Counted from the first letter of the stretch, positions 1 to 11,395 are shown. The stretch: 64,000 nt of DNA from Elephas maximus indicus (GCF_024166365.1 NC_064830.1:90388968-90452967); one strand, 5' to 3'. Made by a program: numbers and translations. Notes: generated from the letters alone by a model not told the origin.

Positions 1-243
1 TCCATATAATCTTAAAATCTCTCCTCTCCATGTGGTCAGTCTACATGGTCTCTCCAGCAGGGTAGCTGGACTTCTTACATGGTGGCTGAAAACTCCCAAG
101 AGTTCAAAAGCAGAAGCTGCCATGCCTTTTTAAGGTTTAGGCCTGAAACGAGCACAGTGTCACTTACTTCTACAGCATTCTATTGGTTAAAGAGAGTCAC
201 AGCCCAGCCCAGATTCAATGAAGGAGGGGACAGTAAACCAAAA

Positions 244-407
244 ATTCAAACCAAACCCTTTGCCATGAATCAATTCCGACTCACAGTGACACTGCAGAAC
301 AGAGTAGAACTGCCCCATAGGGTTTCCAAGGAGCAGCTGTTGGATTCAAACTGTCGACCTTTTGATTAGCAGCTATAGCTCTTTACCACTGTGCCACCAG
401 GGCTCCT
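244..407 (-). mobile_element. tRNA-derived proboscidean SINE
   Basis: Read on the minus strand it shows the family hallmarks: GGAGCCCTGGTGGC head, A-box-like GTGGTAAAGAG, B-box-like segment near the middle, CTCCTTGGAAACCCTATGGGGCAGTTCTACTCTG core (partial) and a T/G-rich tail. It lies 35 bases from a second copy in the same orientation. Confidence 0.9.
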
Positions 408-442
408 GAGGGGACTATTAAAAAGAAAAAGAAAAAAAAAAT

Positions 443-592
443 CCTTTGTCATGAAAACAATTCCGGCTCTTATGACTCTACAGGACAGAGTAGAGCTGCC
501 AGTAGGGTTTCCAAGGAGCAGCTGGTGGGTTTGAGCTGCCAACCTTTTGGTTAGCAGCTGCAGCACTTAACCACTATGCTACTGGGGTTTCT
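443..592 (-). mobile_element. tRNA-derived proboscidean SINE
   Basis: Second minus-strand copy, diverged but with the same head, tRNA-like part and GGAAACCCTA core. The A-rich block at 418-442 lies at its 3' side. Confidence 0.88.
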
Positions 593-659
593 GAGGGGAC
601 CATACAAAGGCATAAATACCAGGAGGCCTGGTTCATTGGAAGTTATCTTTGCAGAGGAG

Positions 660-1480
660 CTACCATACGCTTTAACAGGCATTTCACAAGGAAAAAACAA
701 ACTGATACCCAAATTGCGAAGAGGGCATGCAACATCGTTATTATTCAGAGAAATGCAAATGAAAACCAGCAGGGGATAACGCCGCACACCCACGAGTATG
801 GCTAAAATTAAAAAGGCTGACAACACCAAATGTTGCTGAGGTTGCAGAACGGCTGAAATTCTCATACGTCGCTGGGGGTGAGACGGTAAACTGCCATAGA
901 AAACTGTTCGGCAACGGCTAGTAAAGCCAAACCTGTGCTTATAACCCAACAATCCTACTCCTAGGTATATACCCAAGAGAAATGAGTACACCAAAAGACA
1001 TGTGCATCGCACAACGTTCATCGAAGCCTTATTCACAAGAGCCAACATCCAGAAACAACACAAATGTCCAGAAACAGGAAAATTAATAAACCGCGGTATA
1101 GTCATACAATGGGATACCATGTAGCCATAAAAAAGAATGAGTTACCTACCAATATGTGCAACAACATGAATGAATCTCGCAGAACTTCTGTTCAGCAAAT
1201 GCAAGTGTCATACTATATGATTCCAATTAAGTGCAATTTAGGAACAAGCAAGACTAATCCAGGGTGATAGAAGCCAAAATAGTGGTTGCCTCTGGTGGAA
1301 GTACCATCTGGTGTGGAGCACAAAGGAACTTGCTGCAATGCAGGAAAGTTCTCTATCTTGATCTAGGTGTTGGTTACGCAGGTGTATATAAACGTAAATT
1401 TTCATTAAGCTGGACCCTTAAGATTAGTACACTTTATGCACTTTACCACATGGTTGTTATACCTGCCTAAAAAGAGTCAC
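660..1480 (+). mobile_element. L1 3' end fragment (plus orientation)
   Basis: The segment follows the common mammalian L1 ORF2 end and 3' UTR: AAATGCAAATGAAAACCAGC, ATGGCTAAAATTAAAAAGGC, CCTACTCCTAGGTATATACC and ATAGTCATACAATGGGATAC are all recognisable in order. No intact reading frame remains. Exact ends are uncertain. Confidence 0.8.
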
Positions 1481-1489
1481 AACGCATTT

Positions 1490-1985
1490 ATTTATTTTTT
1501 ATTGTGCTTTAAGGGGAGGTTTACAAATCAAGTCAGTCTCTCATACAAAAATTTATATACACCTTGCTATATACTCCTAGTTGCTCTCCCCTAATGAGAC
1601 AGCACACTCTTTTTCCCTCCTCTATTTCTTTTCGAGTCCATTCGGCCGGCTCCTGACCCCCTCTGCCCTCTCATCTCCCCTCCAGATAGGAGCTGCCTAC
1701 ATAGTCTCATGTGACTACTTGATCCAAGAAGCTCACTCTTCACCAGTATCATTTTCTATCCCATAGGCCAGTCCAATCCCTGTCTGAAGAGTTGGCTTTG
1801 GGCATGGTTCCTGTCTTAGGCCAACAGAAGGTCTGGGGACCATGACCTCCGGGGGGTCCTTCTTATCTCAGCCAGAGCATTAAGTCTGGTCTTTTTATGA
1901 GAATTTGGGGTCTACATCCCACTGCTGTCCTGCTCTCTCAGGGGTTCTGTGTTGTGTTCCCTGTCAGGGCATCATTGGTGACACA
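1490..1985 (-). mobile_element. Proboscidean L1 3' UTR fragment
   Basis: The ATTGTGCTTTAAGG...TTACAAATCAAGTCAG start and the CATTCGGCCGGCTCCTGACC / AGGAGCTGCCTACATAGTCT blocks match the left end of the minus-strand L1 at 36,923-41,429, where the same text precedes ORF2. It is therefore a 3' end copy of the same L1 lineage. Confidence 0.75.
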
Positions 1986-2680
1986 AAACATATTTTGCAA
2001 ACAAGTAGATTTCAGGGTCAGCTAAGGAGAGCCCAAAGTGAACCAGCTTCAAAAATACTTTCCTTGACCACAAGCTTTGGTAAAAGGTGCAGCATTACAT
2101 CAGATACACCAGGGCATGCAGGTTATGTAATTTCTGAAAGTTTAGGCAAAATAATGAAACCCTGTAGTGATTGGAGAAACAATAAAAGCATGTTTAAGCG
2201 AAGTTGCTGATGTTACATTTCCTGATAGAAAAGATGTTTTCTTTTTCAAATTGTGGTAAGAAGTTACTTTTTTTCTGAACTGGCCTTCTCATCAAAGGGG
2301 TTGATTATCCCTGACCTAGAAAAAAGGCGCTCTTCAGATAGTTCTTTAAAAATATTGTTTTTCTCAGTCAAGCTTTTTTGGAAGGTGCTGAGTAAAAGGA
2401 GTGGGAGACTTGCCCAAGTTAAGGACCCAGCCGCAGACTCTCCACATCACCTAAGCTGGAGCGGGGCTACACCGCCTCCCGAAAACTGATGAGAGTACCC
2501 AAGAATTGGAAGTCACCTTACTTCCGGTTAGCGCTGTTCTGTGGCAGATGTGAGCAGGGCTACATGTCTTCTCAGAAAATAATTTGGGGTGTCTGCTCTA
2601 ACGCACCCCAGCATGGGGGCCATTGCAGAGCAAGGGTACCAACATTTTAGTTTGGAAAATTGTTAAAGCAAGTGTAACTC
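1986..2680. other. Gene-free stretch, no repeat recognised
   Basis: No coding exon, RNA gene or clear interspersed repeat was recognised. Open frames here are short, lack domain signatures and show no exon context. Confidence 0.5.
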
Positions 2681-2687
2681 CCTTACG

Positions 2688-2983
2688 GGGTTGCCAGATA
2701 AAATAGAAGATGCCTAGTTAAATCTGAATTTCAGATAAATGATGAATAATTTTTTTGGATAGGTATGGCCCATGCAATATTTGGGACATATTTATACCAA
2801 AAAACTATTTGTTACTTACCTGAAAGTCAGATTTATTGGGTGTCCTGTATTTATTTTTGTGGCTTTAGGTGAACCTTTACAGAGCAAATTAATTTCTCAT
2901 TCAAAAATTTATACACAAAGTTTTTTGTAAGTTGGTTGCAATCCTGGGAGTCCTGTATTTTTATTTGCTAGATCTGGCAACCC
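2688..2983. mobile_element. Palindromic DNA-transposon relic with nested L1 fragment
   Basis: The ends are inverted copies: GGGTTGCCAGAT near 2,688 and ATCTGGCAACCC at 2,972-2,983. The interior is also roughly palindromic (TCTGAATTTCAGATAAATGA against TACCTGAAAGTCAGATTTAT). An L1 3' end piece at about 2,853-2,950 (minus) sits inside, flanked by TCCTGTATTT at 2,843-2,852 and 2,951-2,960. The family was not named with certainty. Confidence 0.65.
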
Positions 2984-3457
2984 TTTTCCTTTGGCTATAA
3001 AATTTTCTTGCCAATTTACTGTGTTGTGTTTCTGCTTGGAAGAATTGGACTTTCTACTGTGTGCTCCAAAATAATCAAGGATTGGGTCTAAAATGCACAC
3101 CTTCTGCTACTCAGTGCGGTGATCCTCTGAGTGGGGACATTTCAGTGACTGTTGATAAAAACTGAGGACATAATGACTCCACTCTTACCTAGGATGAGCA
3201 AACAAACACACATAAGCCGGGTTGACCAGTTTATCAAGACTTTCCTCCTGGAGCTCCTCCTTGTGGCAGGAAGAGTAACTGCTCCTTCCATTTCATGGCC
3301 AGACCCACGCTTCCCATCTCCTGGTTTCCAGGAGCACCAGGTCACCACCTGCATCTCCTACCAATTCCCTATTGGAGCTAGAAATTGTCCTAGGACTCAG
3401 CACTTTTGTCTAAAATAGACAGCCCTACTTCAGGTATACCTCATTTTAGGGGGATAA

Positions 3458-3619
3458 GAACCCAAAGCCATAGCCGTCGAATAGATTCCAACTCACGGTG
3501 ACCCTATGGAACAGAGTAGAACTGCCCCATAGGGTTTCCAAGGAGAGGTTGGTGGAGTTGAAACTGCCAGCCTTTTGGTTAGCAGCTGAGCTCTTAACTA
3601 CTGCTCCACCAGGGCTCCT
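3458..3619 (-). mobile_element. tRNA-derived proboscidean SINE
   Basis: Minus-strand copy with near-complete core (GGTTTCCAAGGAG, AACTGCCCCATAGGGTTTCC in the plus-strand reading) and tRNA-like head ending in GAGCCCTGGTGGAGC. Confidence 0.92.
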
Positions 3620-3984
3620 TAGGGAGACAGATTATATGAAGATACACCATTTCAAGGGTGTTTCTGCATAGACAGAGGGTATGATCTGCGATGGAATCTG
3701 AGGAGGTGTTGGCTCGCTTGCTGCTGGAGAGAAACCTTCTGCTTCTGAGGCAAGCGGATGTGCTGTGCTCCTGCATAAGCTGGAATGGTGTGGCCGAGCC
3801 TAGGGTAACCCCTGGAGATGAGAGAGGAGGCCAGGAGGTGTTGGAGTTTTTGAGTCCTAGCTGGAGGCAACAAAGCTCTGTGGCCTTGACTTGGAGGCCT
3901 GGGCATGGGGAGCATTCTGGGCAACATGGGGGATAAGGCACTGTGGGGCCTCTGGTAATCATGCTGTTACTGATTTAATTGTCT

Positions 3985-4449
3985 CCCTCCGAAGTGTGTG
4001 TCAGTTTGGCTAAGCCATGATTCTCAGTATTGTGTGGTTGTCTGCCATTTTGTGATCTGATATAATTTTCCTATGTGTATGTTTCCCAACCTCTATGATG
4101 TTAATGAGGCAAGACACAATCTACAGGATTAGGTTGTATCTTGAGCCCATCTCTTTTGAGATATAAAAGAGAGAAGGGAGCAGAGAGGAGAGGGACCTCA
4201 ATACTACCAAGAAAGAAGTGCTGGAGTGGAATGCGTCCTTTGGGGTCCCTGGGCTGAGAAACTCCTAGACCCAAGGGAAGATTGATGAAAAGGACCTTTC
4301 CCCATAGTCAACAGAGAGAAAGCCTTTCCCTAGAGCTGGCACCCGAATTTGGACTTCTAGCCTCCTGAACTGTGAGAGAATAAATTTCGGTTTGTTAAAG
4401 CCATCCACTTATGGTATTTCTGTTATAGCAGCACTAGACAACTAAGACA
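3985..4449 (+). mobile_element. ERVL/MaLR-type solo LTR
   Basis: The layout is that of a MaLR-like LTR: TGTGTCAGTTTGGCTAAGCC near the start, TCTCTTTTGAGATATAAAAG (TATA-like) in the middle, polyadenylation signal AATAAA near 4,380 and a ...AGACAACTAAGACA end. The same family forms the two LTRs of the provirus at 44,052-46,621. No internal genes are attached. Confidence 0.75.
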
Positions 4450-4510
4450 TGGAAGATATTTCACTGGTAGGTTGTTTGTGTTTTCTGAATTTTAAATGTC
4501 TAAGATGAGA

Positions 4511-4664
4511 GTGGCACAGTGGTTAAGCGTTCGGCTGCTAACCAAAAGGTTAACAGTTGGAATCCACTAGCTGCTCCTGGGAAACACTATAGGGCAGTTC
4601 TACTCTGTCCTCCAGGGTCACTATGAGTTGGAATCAACTCGATGGCAATGGGTATGGTATGGTA
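4511..4664 (+). mobile_element. tRNA-derived SINE with 10-bp target duplication
   Basis: The body carries the GTGGTTAAGCG A-box region and the GGGCAGTTCTACTCTGTCC core. It is flanked by TAAGATGAGA at 4,501-4,510 and 4,665-4,674. Confidence 0.92.
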
Positions 4665-4674
4665 TAAGATGAGA

Positions 4675-4878
4675 CTAAGGAGCCCTGGTAGCTCAATGGT
4701 TAAGCACACAGCTGCTAACCGAAAGGTTGGCAGTTCAAACTCACCGGTGGCTCTGCAGGAGAAAAGACCTGTTGATCTGCTCCTGTAAAGATCACAGCCT
4801 AGGAAACCCTGTGGGGCAGTTCTACTTTGTCATATTGGGTCTCCATGTGTCAGAATTGACTTGATGGCACACAACAAC
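4675..4878 (+). mobile_element. tRNA-derived SINE, long subfamily
   Basis: This copy has the extra block found in the longer subfamily (CTGCAGGAGAAAAGACCTG, CTGCTCCTGTAAAGATCACA) between the tRNA part and the GGAAACCCTGTGGGGCAGTT core, and ends in ACAACAACAA. It directly follows the previous SINE and is again bounded by AAGATGAGA (4,879-4,887). Confidence 0.9.
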
Positions 4879-4934
4879 AAGATGAGAGTGCATATTTGGA
4901 GGAAAGCTGTAGGTTACAGAAACCAATTCAGATT

Positions 4935-4988
4935 AACCAATCAGCCAACCAACCAGCCAACCAACCAACCAGCCAGCCAGCCAGCCAA

Positions 4989-5058
<70 letters not shown>
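4935..5058. repeat. (AGCC)n tetranucleotide microsatellite
   Basis: Imperfect ACCA/ATCA units turn into a long uninterrupted run of AGCC units. It sits at the 3' tail of the minus-strand SINE at 5,078-5,233, so it is probably an expanded SINE tail. The glutamine/proline-rich frames across it are low-complexity artefacts. Confidence 0.95.
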
Positions 5059-5077
5059 CACCTGTCTACCCACCCAC

Positions 5078-5233
5078 CCTTTGCCATCAAGTTGATTCTG
5101 TCTGACTCATAGCAACCCTAGAGGACAGAGTAGACCTGCCCCATAGGGTTTCCAAGGTGTGCCTGGTGGGTTTGAACTGCAGATCTTTTGGTTAGCCGCC
5201 ATAGCTCCTAACCACTGTGCAATCAGGGCTCCC
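5078..5233 (-). mobile_element. tRNA-derived proboscidean SINE
   Basis: Minus-strand copy: GTTGATTCTGTCTGACTCAT tail side, GCCCCATAGGGTTTCCAAGG core, and a head ending in ATCAGGGCTCCC. Confidence 0.9.
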
Positions 5234-5774
5234 CGTTCAGAGGACCTTCACCTAAAACAGGGGCATTATTTATAAGTATATTGAGGGCTTCTCGTTAACT
5301 ATTGAGAGGCCCCAAGGGACTGGAACCTCAAGTGCTGGACTTCTAAGCCTGTGCTACATTTCTAGACCCAATAATACATTTCCTTATACAAAAAGTAATT
5401 TCTTTTAAAGTGTGGTAATTGTCACTAATCACATGTAGCTATTTCAGCTTTTAAAATTCATTTAGATAGAATTAAAAATTCAGTTCCTCAGTCTCACTAG
5501 TCACATTTCTTAGTGCTCAATAGCCACATGAGGCTAGTGGTGACTATACTGGACAGGACAGATACAGAACATTTCCGTCATCACAGAAAGTCCTATGGGA
5601 CAGGGCTGGTCTAGATTATGTGTCTTATTGACAACAACTCTTCCTATTAAGTGTCTCCCTGATCCACAATAGTGGCCTTGACAGCTAGCAAATCAGATTT
5701 TCAAGTTGTTTGCCCCTGTTTTAAAGCATTCTGTGGCTGTCCAAGGCTCTTATGACAAAACTCCTCAATATGGC

Positions 5775-6148
5775 TGTTATGGATTGAATTATGTCCCCCC
5801 AAAATATGTATTGTAAATCCTAACCCCTATAATCCCTTTTAAGAATGGGTGTTCTTTGTTATGTTAGTGAGATGGTATTAGTGTAGGGTGTGTCTTAAGT
5901 CAATCTCTTTTGAGATATGAAAGAGATTAAACAAACAAGTGAGCAAGCCATAGGAAGATCATCAAGGAGCCAAGGAACAAGGACCTTCTCCCAGAGCCCA
6001 CAGAGAGAGAAAGCCTTCCCCTAGAGCCTGCGCCCTGAACTCAGATTTCTAGCCTCCTAACCGGCGAGAAAATAAATTTCTGTTTGCTAAAGCCTCCCAC
6101 TTGTGGTATTTCTGTTATGGCAGCACCAGATAAGTAAGGTAACGGCCT
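5775..6148 (+). mobile_element. ERVL/MaLR-type solo LTR
   Basis: It begins TGTTATGGATTGAATTATGT, has TCTCTTTTGAGATATGAAAG in the middle, a polyadenylation signal near 6,071 (AATAAATTTCTGTTTGC) and ends GTTATGGCAGCACCAGATAA. This is the common MaLR LTR layout. Confidence 0.8.
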
Positions 6149-6359
6149 ACAATGACCTACAGAGGTTCAGTGATAAACCCCCATTATGCTTATAATTAAG
6201 GGCTTTGTTGCACTTATCTTTCTGGGGATAAGATCACTCCATGTTAGTCTCTTACTTTTTTTTTTCCTGCATCCCAGATGTTTGTAAAAATGTCCTTGCG
6301 TTCTGACAGCACCAAGGTTCTAGGCACACTTGCTTTTTTCTTCCCTGCTCCAACATCAG

Positions 6360-6522
6360 AAACCCTGGTGGTGTAGCGGTCAAGAGCTATGGCTGCTAAC
6401 CAAAAGGTTGGTAGTTCAAATCTACCAGGCGCTTCTTGGAAACTCTGTGGGCAGTTCATCTCTGTCCTATAGGGTTGCTATGAGTTGGAATCAACTCAAG
6501 GCCGTGGGATCCGTTGGCTCTG
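6360..6522 (+). mobile_element. tRNA-derived SINE with target duplication
   Basis: Full head-to-core copy (AAACCCTGGTGGTGTAGCGG, CTATGAGTTGGAATCAACTC). It is flanked by ACATCAG at 6,353-6,359 and 6,523-6,529. Confidence 0.92.
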
Positions 6523-6529
6523 ACATCAG

Positions 6530-7364
6530 CAGCCATCTATCCTCTGAGTTCGTTTCAGTGGAGAAGAATGTAATGGAAGATACCTGAACACTTACTTGGA
6601 GCACGCTGTAGACAGCTGGAGTGGGTGCAGTGACGCTAGTAACTGCTTGGCTGTGCGCTATTGACAGAAGGTACGTCCCTTTCTTCCTTTATCTCTTTCT
6701 TCCTCCTTTCCTCCCTCCTTCCCTCCTTTCTCGTCACACATATATACATTTCCCCCAAAATATTTCTTTTATTATATGTAATATCACACAAAAATATGCA
6801 TTTAAATTACGGTGCTGCCCAGAGCTTTATGTTTTATCCATAGGGAACATCCTTACTCCATTTTGGGCTTCGGGAGTACTAGAATAATTTACAGATAGCC
6901 AGTGCATCCTTAGAGAAGTGTGGTCGTTGTGCTTTGCTGTTCTCTCTTTGTTGCTTCTTTCCTCTACCTTATCCCACAGCACACCTAGCCTATAACAGCC
7001 TCCACAGCATGCAGGTTCCAAAGGTGTTCCTGGTCAGCATATCAGATATTTATGGGCATAAGGTCCCCAGCATGCCAACTGGACTCCCTGCCTTGGAAAC
7101 TTATTTTTATATTATTCCATTTATGAAGTCATAGTTTCTCTGCTACAGGAAGTGTCCTTGTTGCTCCTTTGGAGAAAACTTCAATAGTTTCATTTTATTT
7201 TACAGTTTTTACCAGGCTTCACCCACTTTTCAACATCGGAACATATTGTGTCTTTTGGTCTGTGCCCATTAGCCCTCTGGCCTCCTTTCATGGGATATAG
7301 TGTTTTGAGGGTACAGAGAATAAAAATTAACAGTTTAATTCCTCAGAAATTTCAGAGGCTAAAG
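6530..7364. other. Gene-free stretch
   Basis: A pyrimidine-rich run (CTTCCTCC type) lies near 6,690-6,735. No gene or repeat family was identified in the rest. Confidence 0.5.
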
Positions 7365-7502
7365 TAAAAATCTAAATTGTTGAGAATTATTAGGTAAACC
7401 AAATCCTCATATCTATTTCCTTCTGGAAATAATTAAAAATCTAAATTGTTGAGAATTATTAGGTAAACCAAATCCTCATATCTATTTGCTTCTGGAAATA
7501 AT
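7365..7502. repeat. 69-bp tandem duplication
   Basis: Bases 7,365-7,433 are repeated at 7,434-7,502 with essentially one difference (CTATTTCCTTC against CTATTTGCTTC). Both copies begin TAAAAATCTAAATTGTTGAG. Confidence 0.95.
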
Positions 7503-7570
7503 TAAACCAAAGCTGGGACAAGGCTATCTTGGATCCTGAGGTTTTCCCGATAGACTCCAATCACTCAGTG

Positions 7571-9055
7571 GTTCTTGTTAGGTGCTTTCGAGTTGGTTCC
7601 TACTCATAGCGACTCTGTACACAACAGAATGAAACACTGCCCAGTCCTGCACCACCCTCACAATAATTGCTATGTTTGAGCCCATTGTTGCAACCGCTGT
7701 ATCAATCCATCTCGTTGAGGGTCTTCCTCCTTTTCACTAATCCTTTACTTTACCTTCAAGGACTGGTCCTTCCTGATAATATGTCCAAAGTATGTGAGAT
7801 GAAGTCTTGCCATCCTCGATTCCAAAGAACACTCAGGCTGTATTTCTTCCAAGACAGGTTAGTTTGTTCTTCTGGCAGTCCATGGTATATTCACTATTCT
7901 TCACCAACGCCATAATTCAAAGGCACCAGTTCTACTTCCGTCTTCCTTATTCACTGTTCAGCTTTTGCAGTATATGAGGCAACTGAAAACATCATGGCTT
8001 GGGGCAGGCACACTTTAGCCCTGAAAGTGACATCTTTGCTTTTTGACACTTTAAAGAAGTCTTTGCCCAGTACAACATGTCATTTGATTTCTTAACTGCT
8101 GCTTCCATGGGTGTTGATTGTGGATCCAAGTAAAATGAAATCCTTGACAACATCAATCTTTTCTGCCTTTATCATGACGTTGCTTATTGGTCCAGTTGTG
8201 AGGATTTTGTTTTCTTTATGGTGAGGTGTTATCCATTCTGAAGGCCGTGGTCTTTGATCTTCATCAGTAAGTGCTTCAAGTCCTCTTCACTTTCAGATAG
8301 CAAGGTAGTGTCCTCTAGATATCACAGGCTGTTACTGACTCTTCCTCCGATCCTGATGTTGCATTCTTCTTCATATAATCCAGCTTCTTAGATGATTTGC
8401 TCGGCATACAAACTGAATAAACCAAAAAATCCATTGCCATTGAGTGGATTCTGATTAATAGCAACCCTATCACTGACAGTGGTTGTACTTCAAGATGGAT
8501 CTTGAAATGTTCTTTTTGATAATAAATGCGATGCCATTCCTCTTCAATTTTTCATTCCCAGCATAGTAGACCATATGATTGTCTGATTCAAAATGGCCAA
8601 CACCAGTCCATTTCAGGTCACTAAGGCCTAGGATATTGATCTTTTTGCATTCTATTTCATTTTTGACAACTTCTAATTTTCCTAGATTCATACTTCATTC
8701 CATGTTCCGATTATTAACGGATGTTTGCAGCTATTTCTTCTCGTTTTGTTTGAGTCGTGCCACATCAGCAAAGGAAGGTCCTGAAAGCTTGACTTCATCC
8801 ACGTCATTAAGGTTGATTCTACTTTTAGGAGGCAGCCCTTCGCAGTTGTATTTTGGCTGCCTTCCAACCTGAGGGGCTCACGTTCTGGTACTCTATCAGA
8901 TAATGTTCCACGACTATTCATAAGGTTTTCACTGGCTAATTTTTTCAGAAGTAGACTGCCGGGTCCTTCTTCCTAGTCTGTCTTAGTCTGGAAGATATGC
9001 CGAAACCTGTCGGCCATGGGTGATCCTGCTAGTATTTGAAATACCAGTGCCATAG
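7571..9055 (-). mobile_element. RTE-clade LINE, internally deleted, minus strand
   Basis: The left end is the RTE 3' terminus (GTTAGGTGCTTTCGAGTTGG, GAATGAAACACTGCCCAGTC). The sequence then runs backward through the reverse-transcriptase C-terminal region to about 8,415. It then jumps, across a piece of SINE tail at about 8,425-8,475, to the endonuclease start (frame at 8,470-8,691) and 5' UTR ending near 9,047. Most of the endonuclease and reverse transcriptase is missing, so the copy is dead. Confidence 0.85.
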
Positions 9056-10342
9056 TGTGATGGTTAAGATTGTGTGTCAACTTGGCTGGGCCATGATTCT
9101 CAGTGTTTTGGCAGTTATATAATTTTGTGATCACTCCCTGTTGAGATCTGATATGTTATCACCCCTGTGATGGTATCTGCTGTGAGTAGCTAATCAGTTG
9201 AAAGGGAGTTTCCTCGGGCATGTGGCCTGCATCTGAATATAAGCAGATGTTCTGGCAAGGTTTAAGAGCTTTTGCTTGTTTTGAATCCTGCACCTGGCTC
9301 CTGTTCGTCTGACCTCTGGTTCTTGGGACTTGAGCTAGCAGCTTGCTTGGGGTCTTGCCTGCCAATCTTGGCATTTGTCAGTCTTCACATCCTGAGAGCA
9401 AGAGCCCTGCTCTCCGACCTGCCAATCTTGAGTTTGCCAGCCCCTGCTGCTACATCAAAGACCACAGCCTTCAGTATGGATTACACCTCAACATAAAGAA
9501 AACAAAAATCCTCACAACTGGACCAATGAGCAACATCATGATAAACAGAGAAAAGATTGAAGTTGTCAAGGATTTGATTTTACTTGAATCCACAATCAAC
9601 ACCCATGGAAGCAGCAGTCAAGAAATCAAAAGACGCGTTGCATTGGGCAAATCTGCTGCAAAGGACCTCTTCAAAGTGTTGAAGAGCAAAGATGTCACCC
9701 TGAAGACTAAGGTGTGCCTGACCCAAGCCATGGTATTTTTAATCGCCTTATATGCATGTGAAAGCTGGACAATGAATAAGGAAGACCGAAGAAGAGTTGA
9801 CACCTTTGAATTGTGGTGTTGGCAAAGAGTATTGAATATACCATGGACTGCCAAAAGAACGAACAAATCTGTCTTAGAAGTACAACCAAAATGCTCCTTA
9901 GAAGCAAGGATGGTGAGACTGCATCTTACATACTTTGGACATGTTGTCAGGAGGGATCAGTCCCTGGAGAAGGACATCATGCTTGGCAGAGTACAGGGCC
10001 AGCGGAAAAGAGGAAGACCCTCAATGAGGTGGATTGACACAGTGGCTGCAACAATGAGCTGAAGCATAACAACGATTGTAAGGATGGCGCAGGACCGGGC
10101 AGTGTTTTGTTCTGTTGTGCGTAGGGTCGCTATGAGTTGGAGCCGACTCTACGGCACCTAACACAACAACAACAACAGCTGCTACGTCAATCAGGAGAAG
10201 CCTCTATTCTGATCCACGGACTCGGGATGTTCCAGCCTCTACAACCTCGTGAGCCGTTTCCTTGGTATAAATCTCTCTCTCTATATATTTATATGCTTTG
10301 CTGGTTTTGCTTCTTTAGAGAACCCAGCCTAGGACACACCTT
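9056..10342 (+). mobile_element. MLT2-like ERVL LTR split by an RTE insertion
   Basis: The left part (9,056-9,456) starts TGTGATGGTTAAGATTGTGT with CAACTTGGCTGGGCCATGAT. The right part (10,178-10,342) carries CGTGAGCCGTTTCCTTGGTA, TAAATCTCTCTCTCTATATA and GAGAACCCAGCCTAGGACAC, the usual 3' end of such LTRs. The two parts are separated by the RTE at 9,457-10,177. Confidence 0.78.
9457..10177 (+). mobile_element. RTE-clade LINE, 5'-truncated, inserted in LTR
   Basis: It encodes the C-terminal part of the RTE reverse transcriptase in one nearly open frame (to 10,062), starting at the LNIKKTKIL region and ending with the QRKRGRPSMRW motif. The 3' end is CTATGAGTTGGAGCCGACTC then CTAACACAACAACAAC. 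Imperfect target duplications GCTGCTACATC (9,446-9,456) and GCTGCTACGTC (10,178-10,188) flank it. Its frame is the best kept of the RTE copies here, but it lacks the endonuclease and most of the polymerase. Confidence 0.92.
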
Positions 10343-10696
10343 ACAGCATCACAGCAACAGGCAAGACGCCTTAGTATGGCAAACTGATTGACTTGTGGTG
10401 GAGTGGTCCTTGGGTGCATTCAAACAGCTGTTATGTTCCTTAGGTAACATCCCTGAATAAGAATTATTGCGGAAATGTATTCAAGATTGCTTAGGAAATC
10501 TCTCATCCAGAGAATTTATTTGAACCATTTCAATGTAAACATTACTTGTTTTCTTGGTCTACTAAAAGGAAGCATTACATAGATCCTGATGAATTACAAC
10601 CCCTAGTACCATTACATTTAGGTATGTTTACTAGCAATTTTCCATACATTTTTGCTACCGGTTCAGAGTATTTTGCCTACTGTCAACCATAGAAAA

Positions 10697-10905
10697 AGTT
10701 GTTAGGTGCTGTTGAGTCATTTTCAACTCATAATGACTCCACATGACAGAGTAAAACTGCCCAATAGTGTTTTCTAGGCTGTAATCTTTACAGAAGCAGA
10801 TTACCAGCTCTTTCACCCACAAAACTTCTGGGTGGGTTTGAACTGTCAACCTTCAAGGTTAGCAGCCAAGCACTTACTTAAATGTTGCACCACCAGGTCT
10901 CTTTT
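10697..10905 (-). mobile_element. tRNA-derived SINE, long subfamily
   Basis: Minus-strand copy including the long-subfamily block (GTAATCTTTACAGAAGCAGA) and a head ending in TTGCACCACCAGGTCTC. Confidence 0.88.
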
Positions 10906-10944
10906 ATAGAACAAGTAATAGGTAATAATTTTGTTAGTGCAAAA

Positions 10945-11017
10945 CTCCAAACCAAACCAAACCCACTGCTTTCGAGTTGATTCTGACTTACAGCAACCCT
11001 GTAGGACAGAATAGAAA
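10945..11017 (-). mobile_element. 5'-truncated SINE with 13-bp target duplication
   Basis: Only the 3' tail and part of the core remain (CCAAACCAAACCAAACCC, TTTCGAGTTGATTCTGACTT). TGTTAGTGCAAAA flanks it at 10,932-10,944 and 11,018-11,030, proving truncation at insertion, not later loss. Confidence 0.93.
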
Positions 11018-11395
11018 TGTTAGTGCAAAAAGCTACTTTATTTTCATCCCACCTCCCCTGCCCTAGACTGAAATCTGTTTCTCTAATTTTACACTCTGTT
11101 GTGGTCAGCTTTCCAGGTACTATCTTTCTTCTTCTCCCGCCACAGAGAAGAAACACATCTTCACCTCAAAATGACTAAAGTCAAAATTTACTAATGAAAA
11201 TTTCTTTCTATTTCATTAAGGCTCATCGGGTAAGAAAACCTCTGAAATAAAAGGAAATTTCCCAGTTTTATTATGTCATTTTTTTACACTCTTTTTATTT
11301 TTTTAAAGCATGTAAAACTTTCCAAAATTATTTTATGTGAAGCTCTCATGAAGAAAGGAAACAGTTGCTAAATTTTCGTGTTTCTAATCAGCTAA

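Noticed and set aside
4861-5112. Gln/Pro/Ala/Ser-rich repeat protein
   Set aside because: Translation of the (AGCC)n microsatellite; no gene context.
9343-10062. 239-residue protein as a host gene
   Set aside because: RTE reverse-transcriptase C-terminal part, fused by chance to LTR text at its start.
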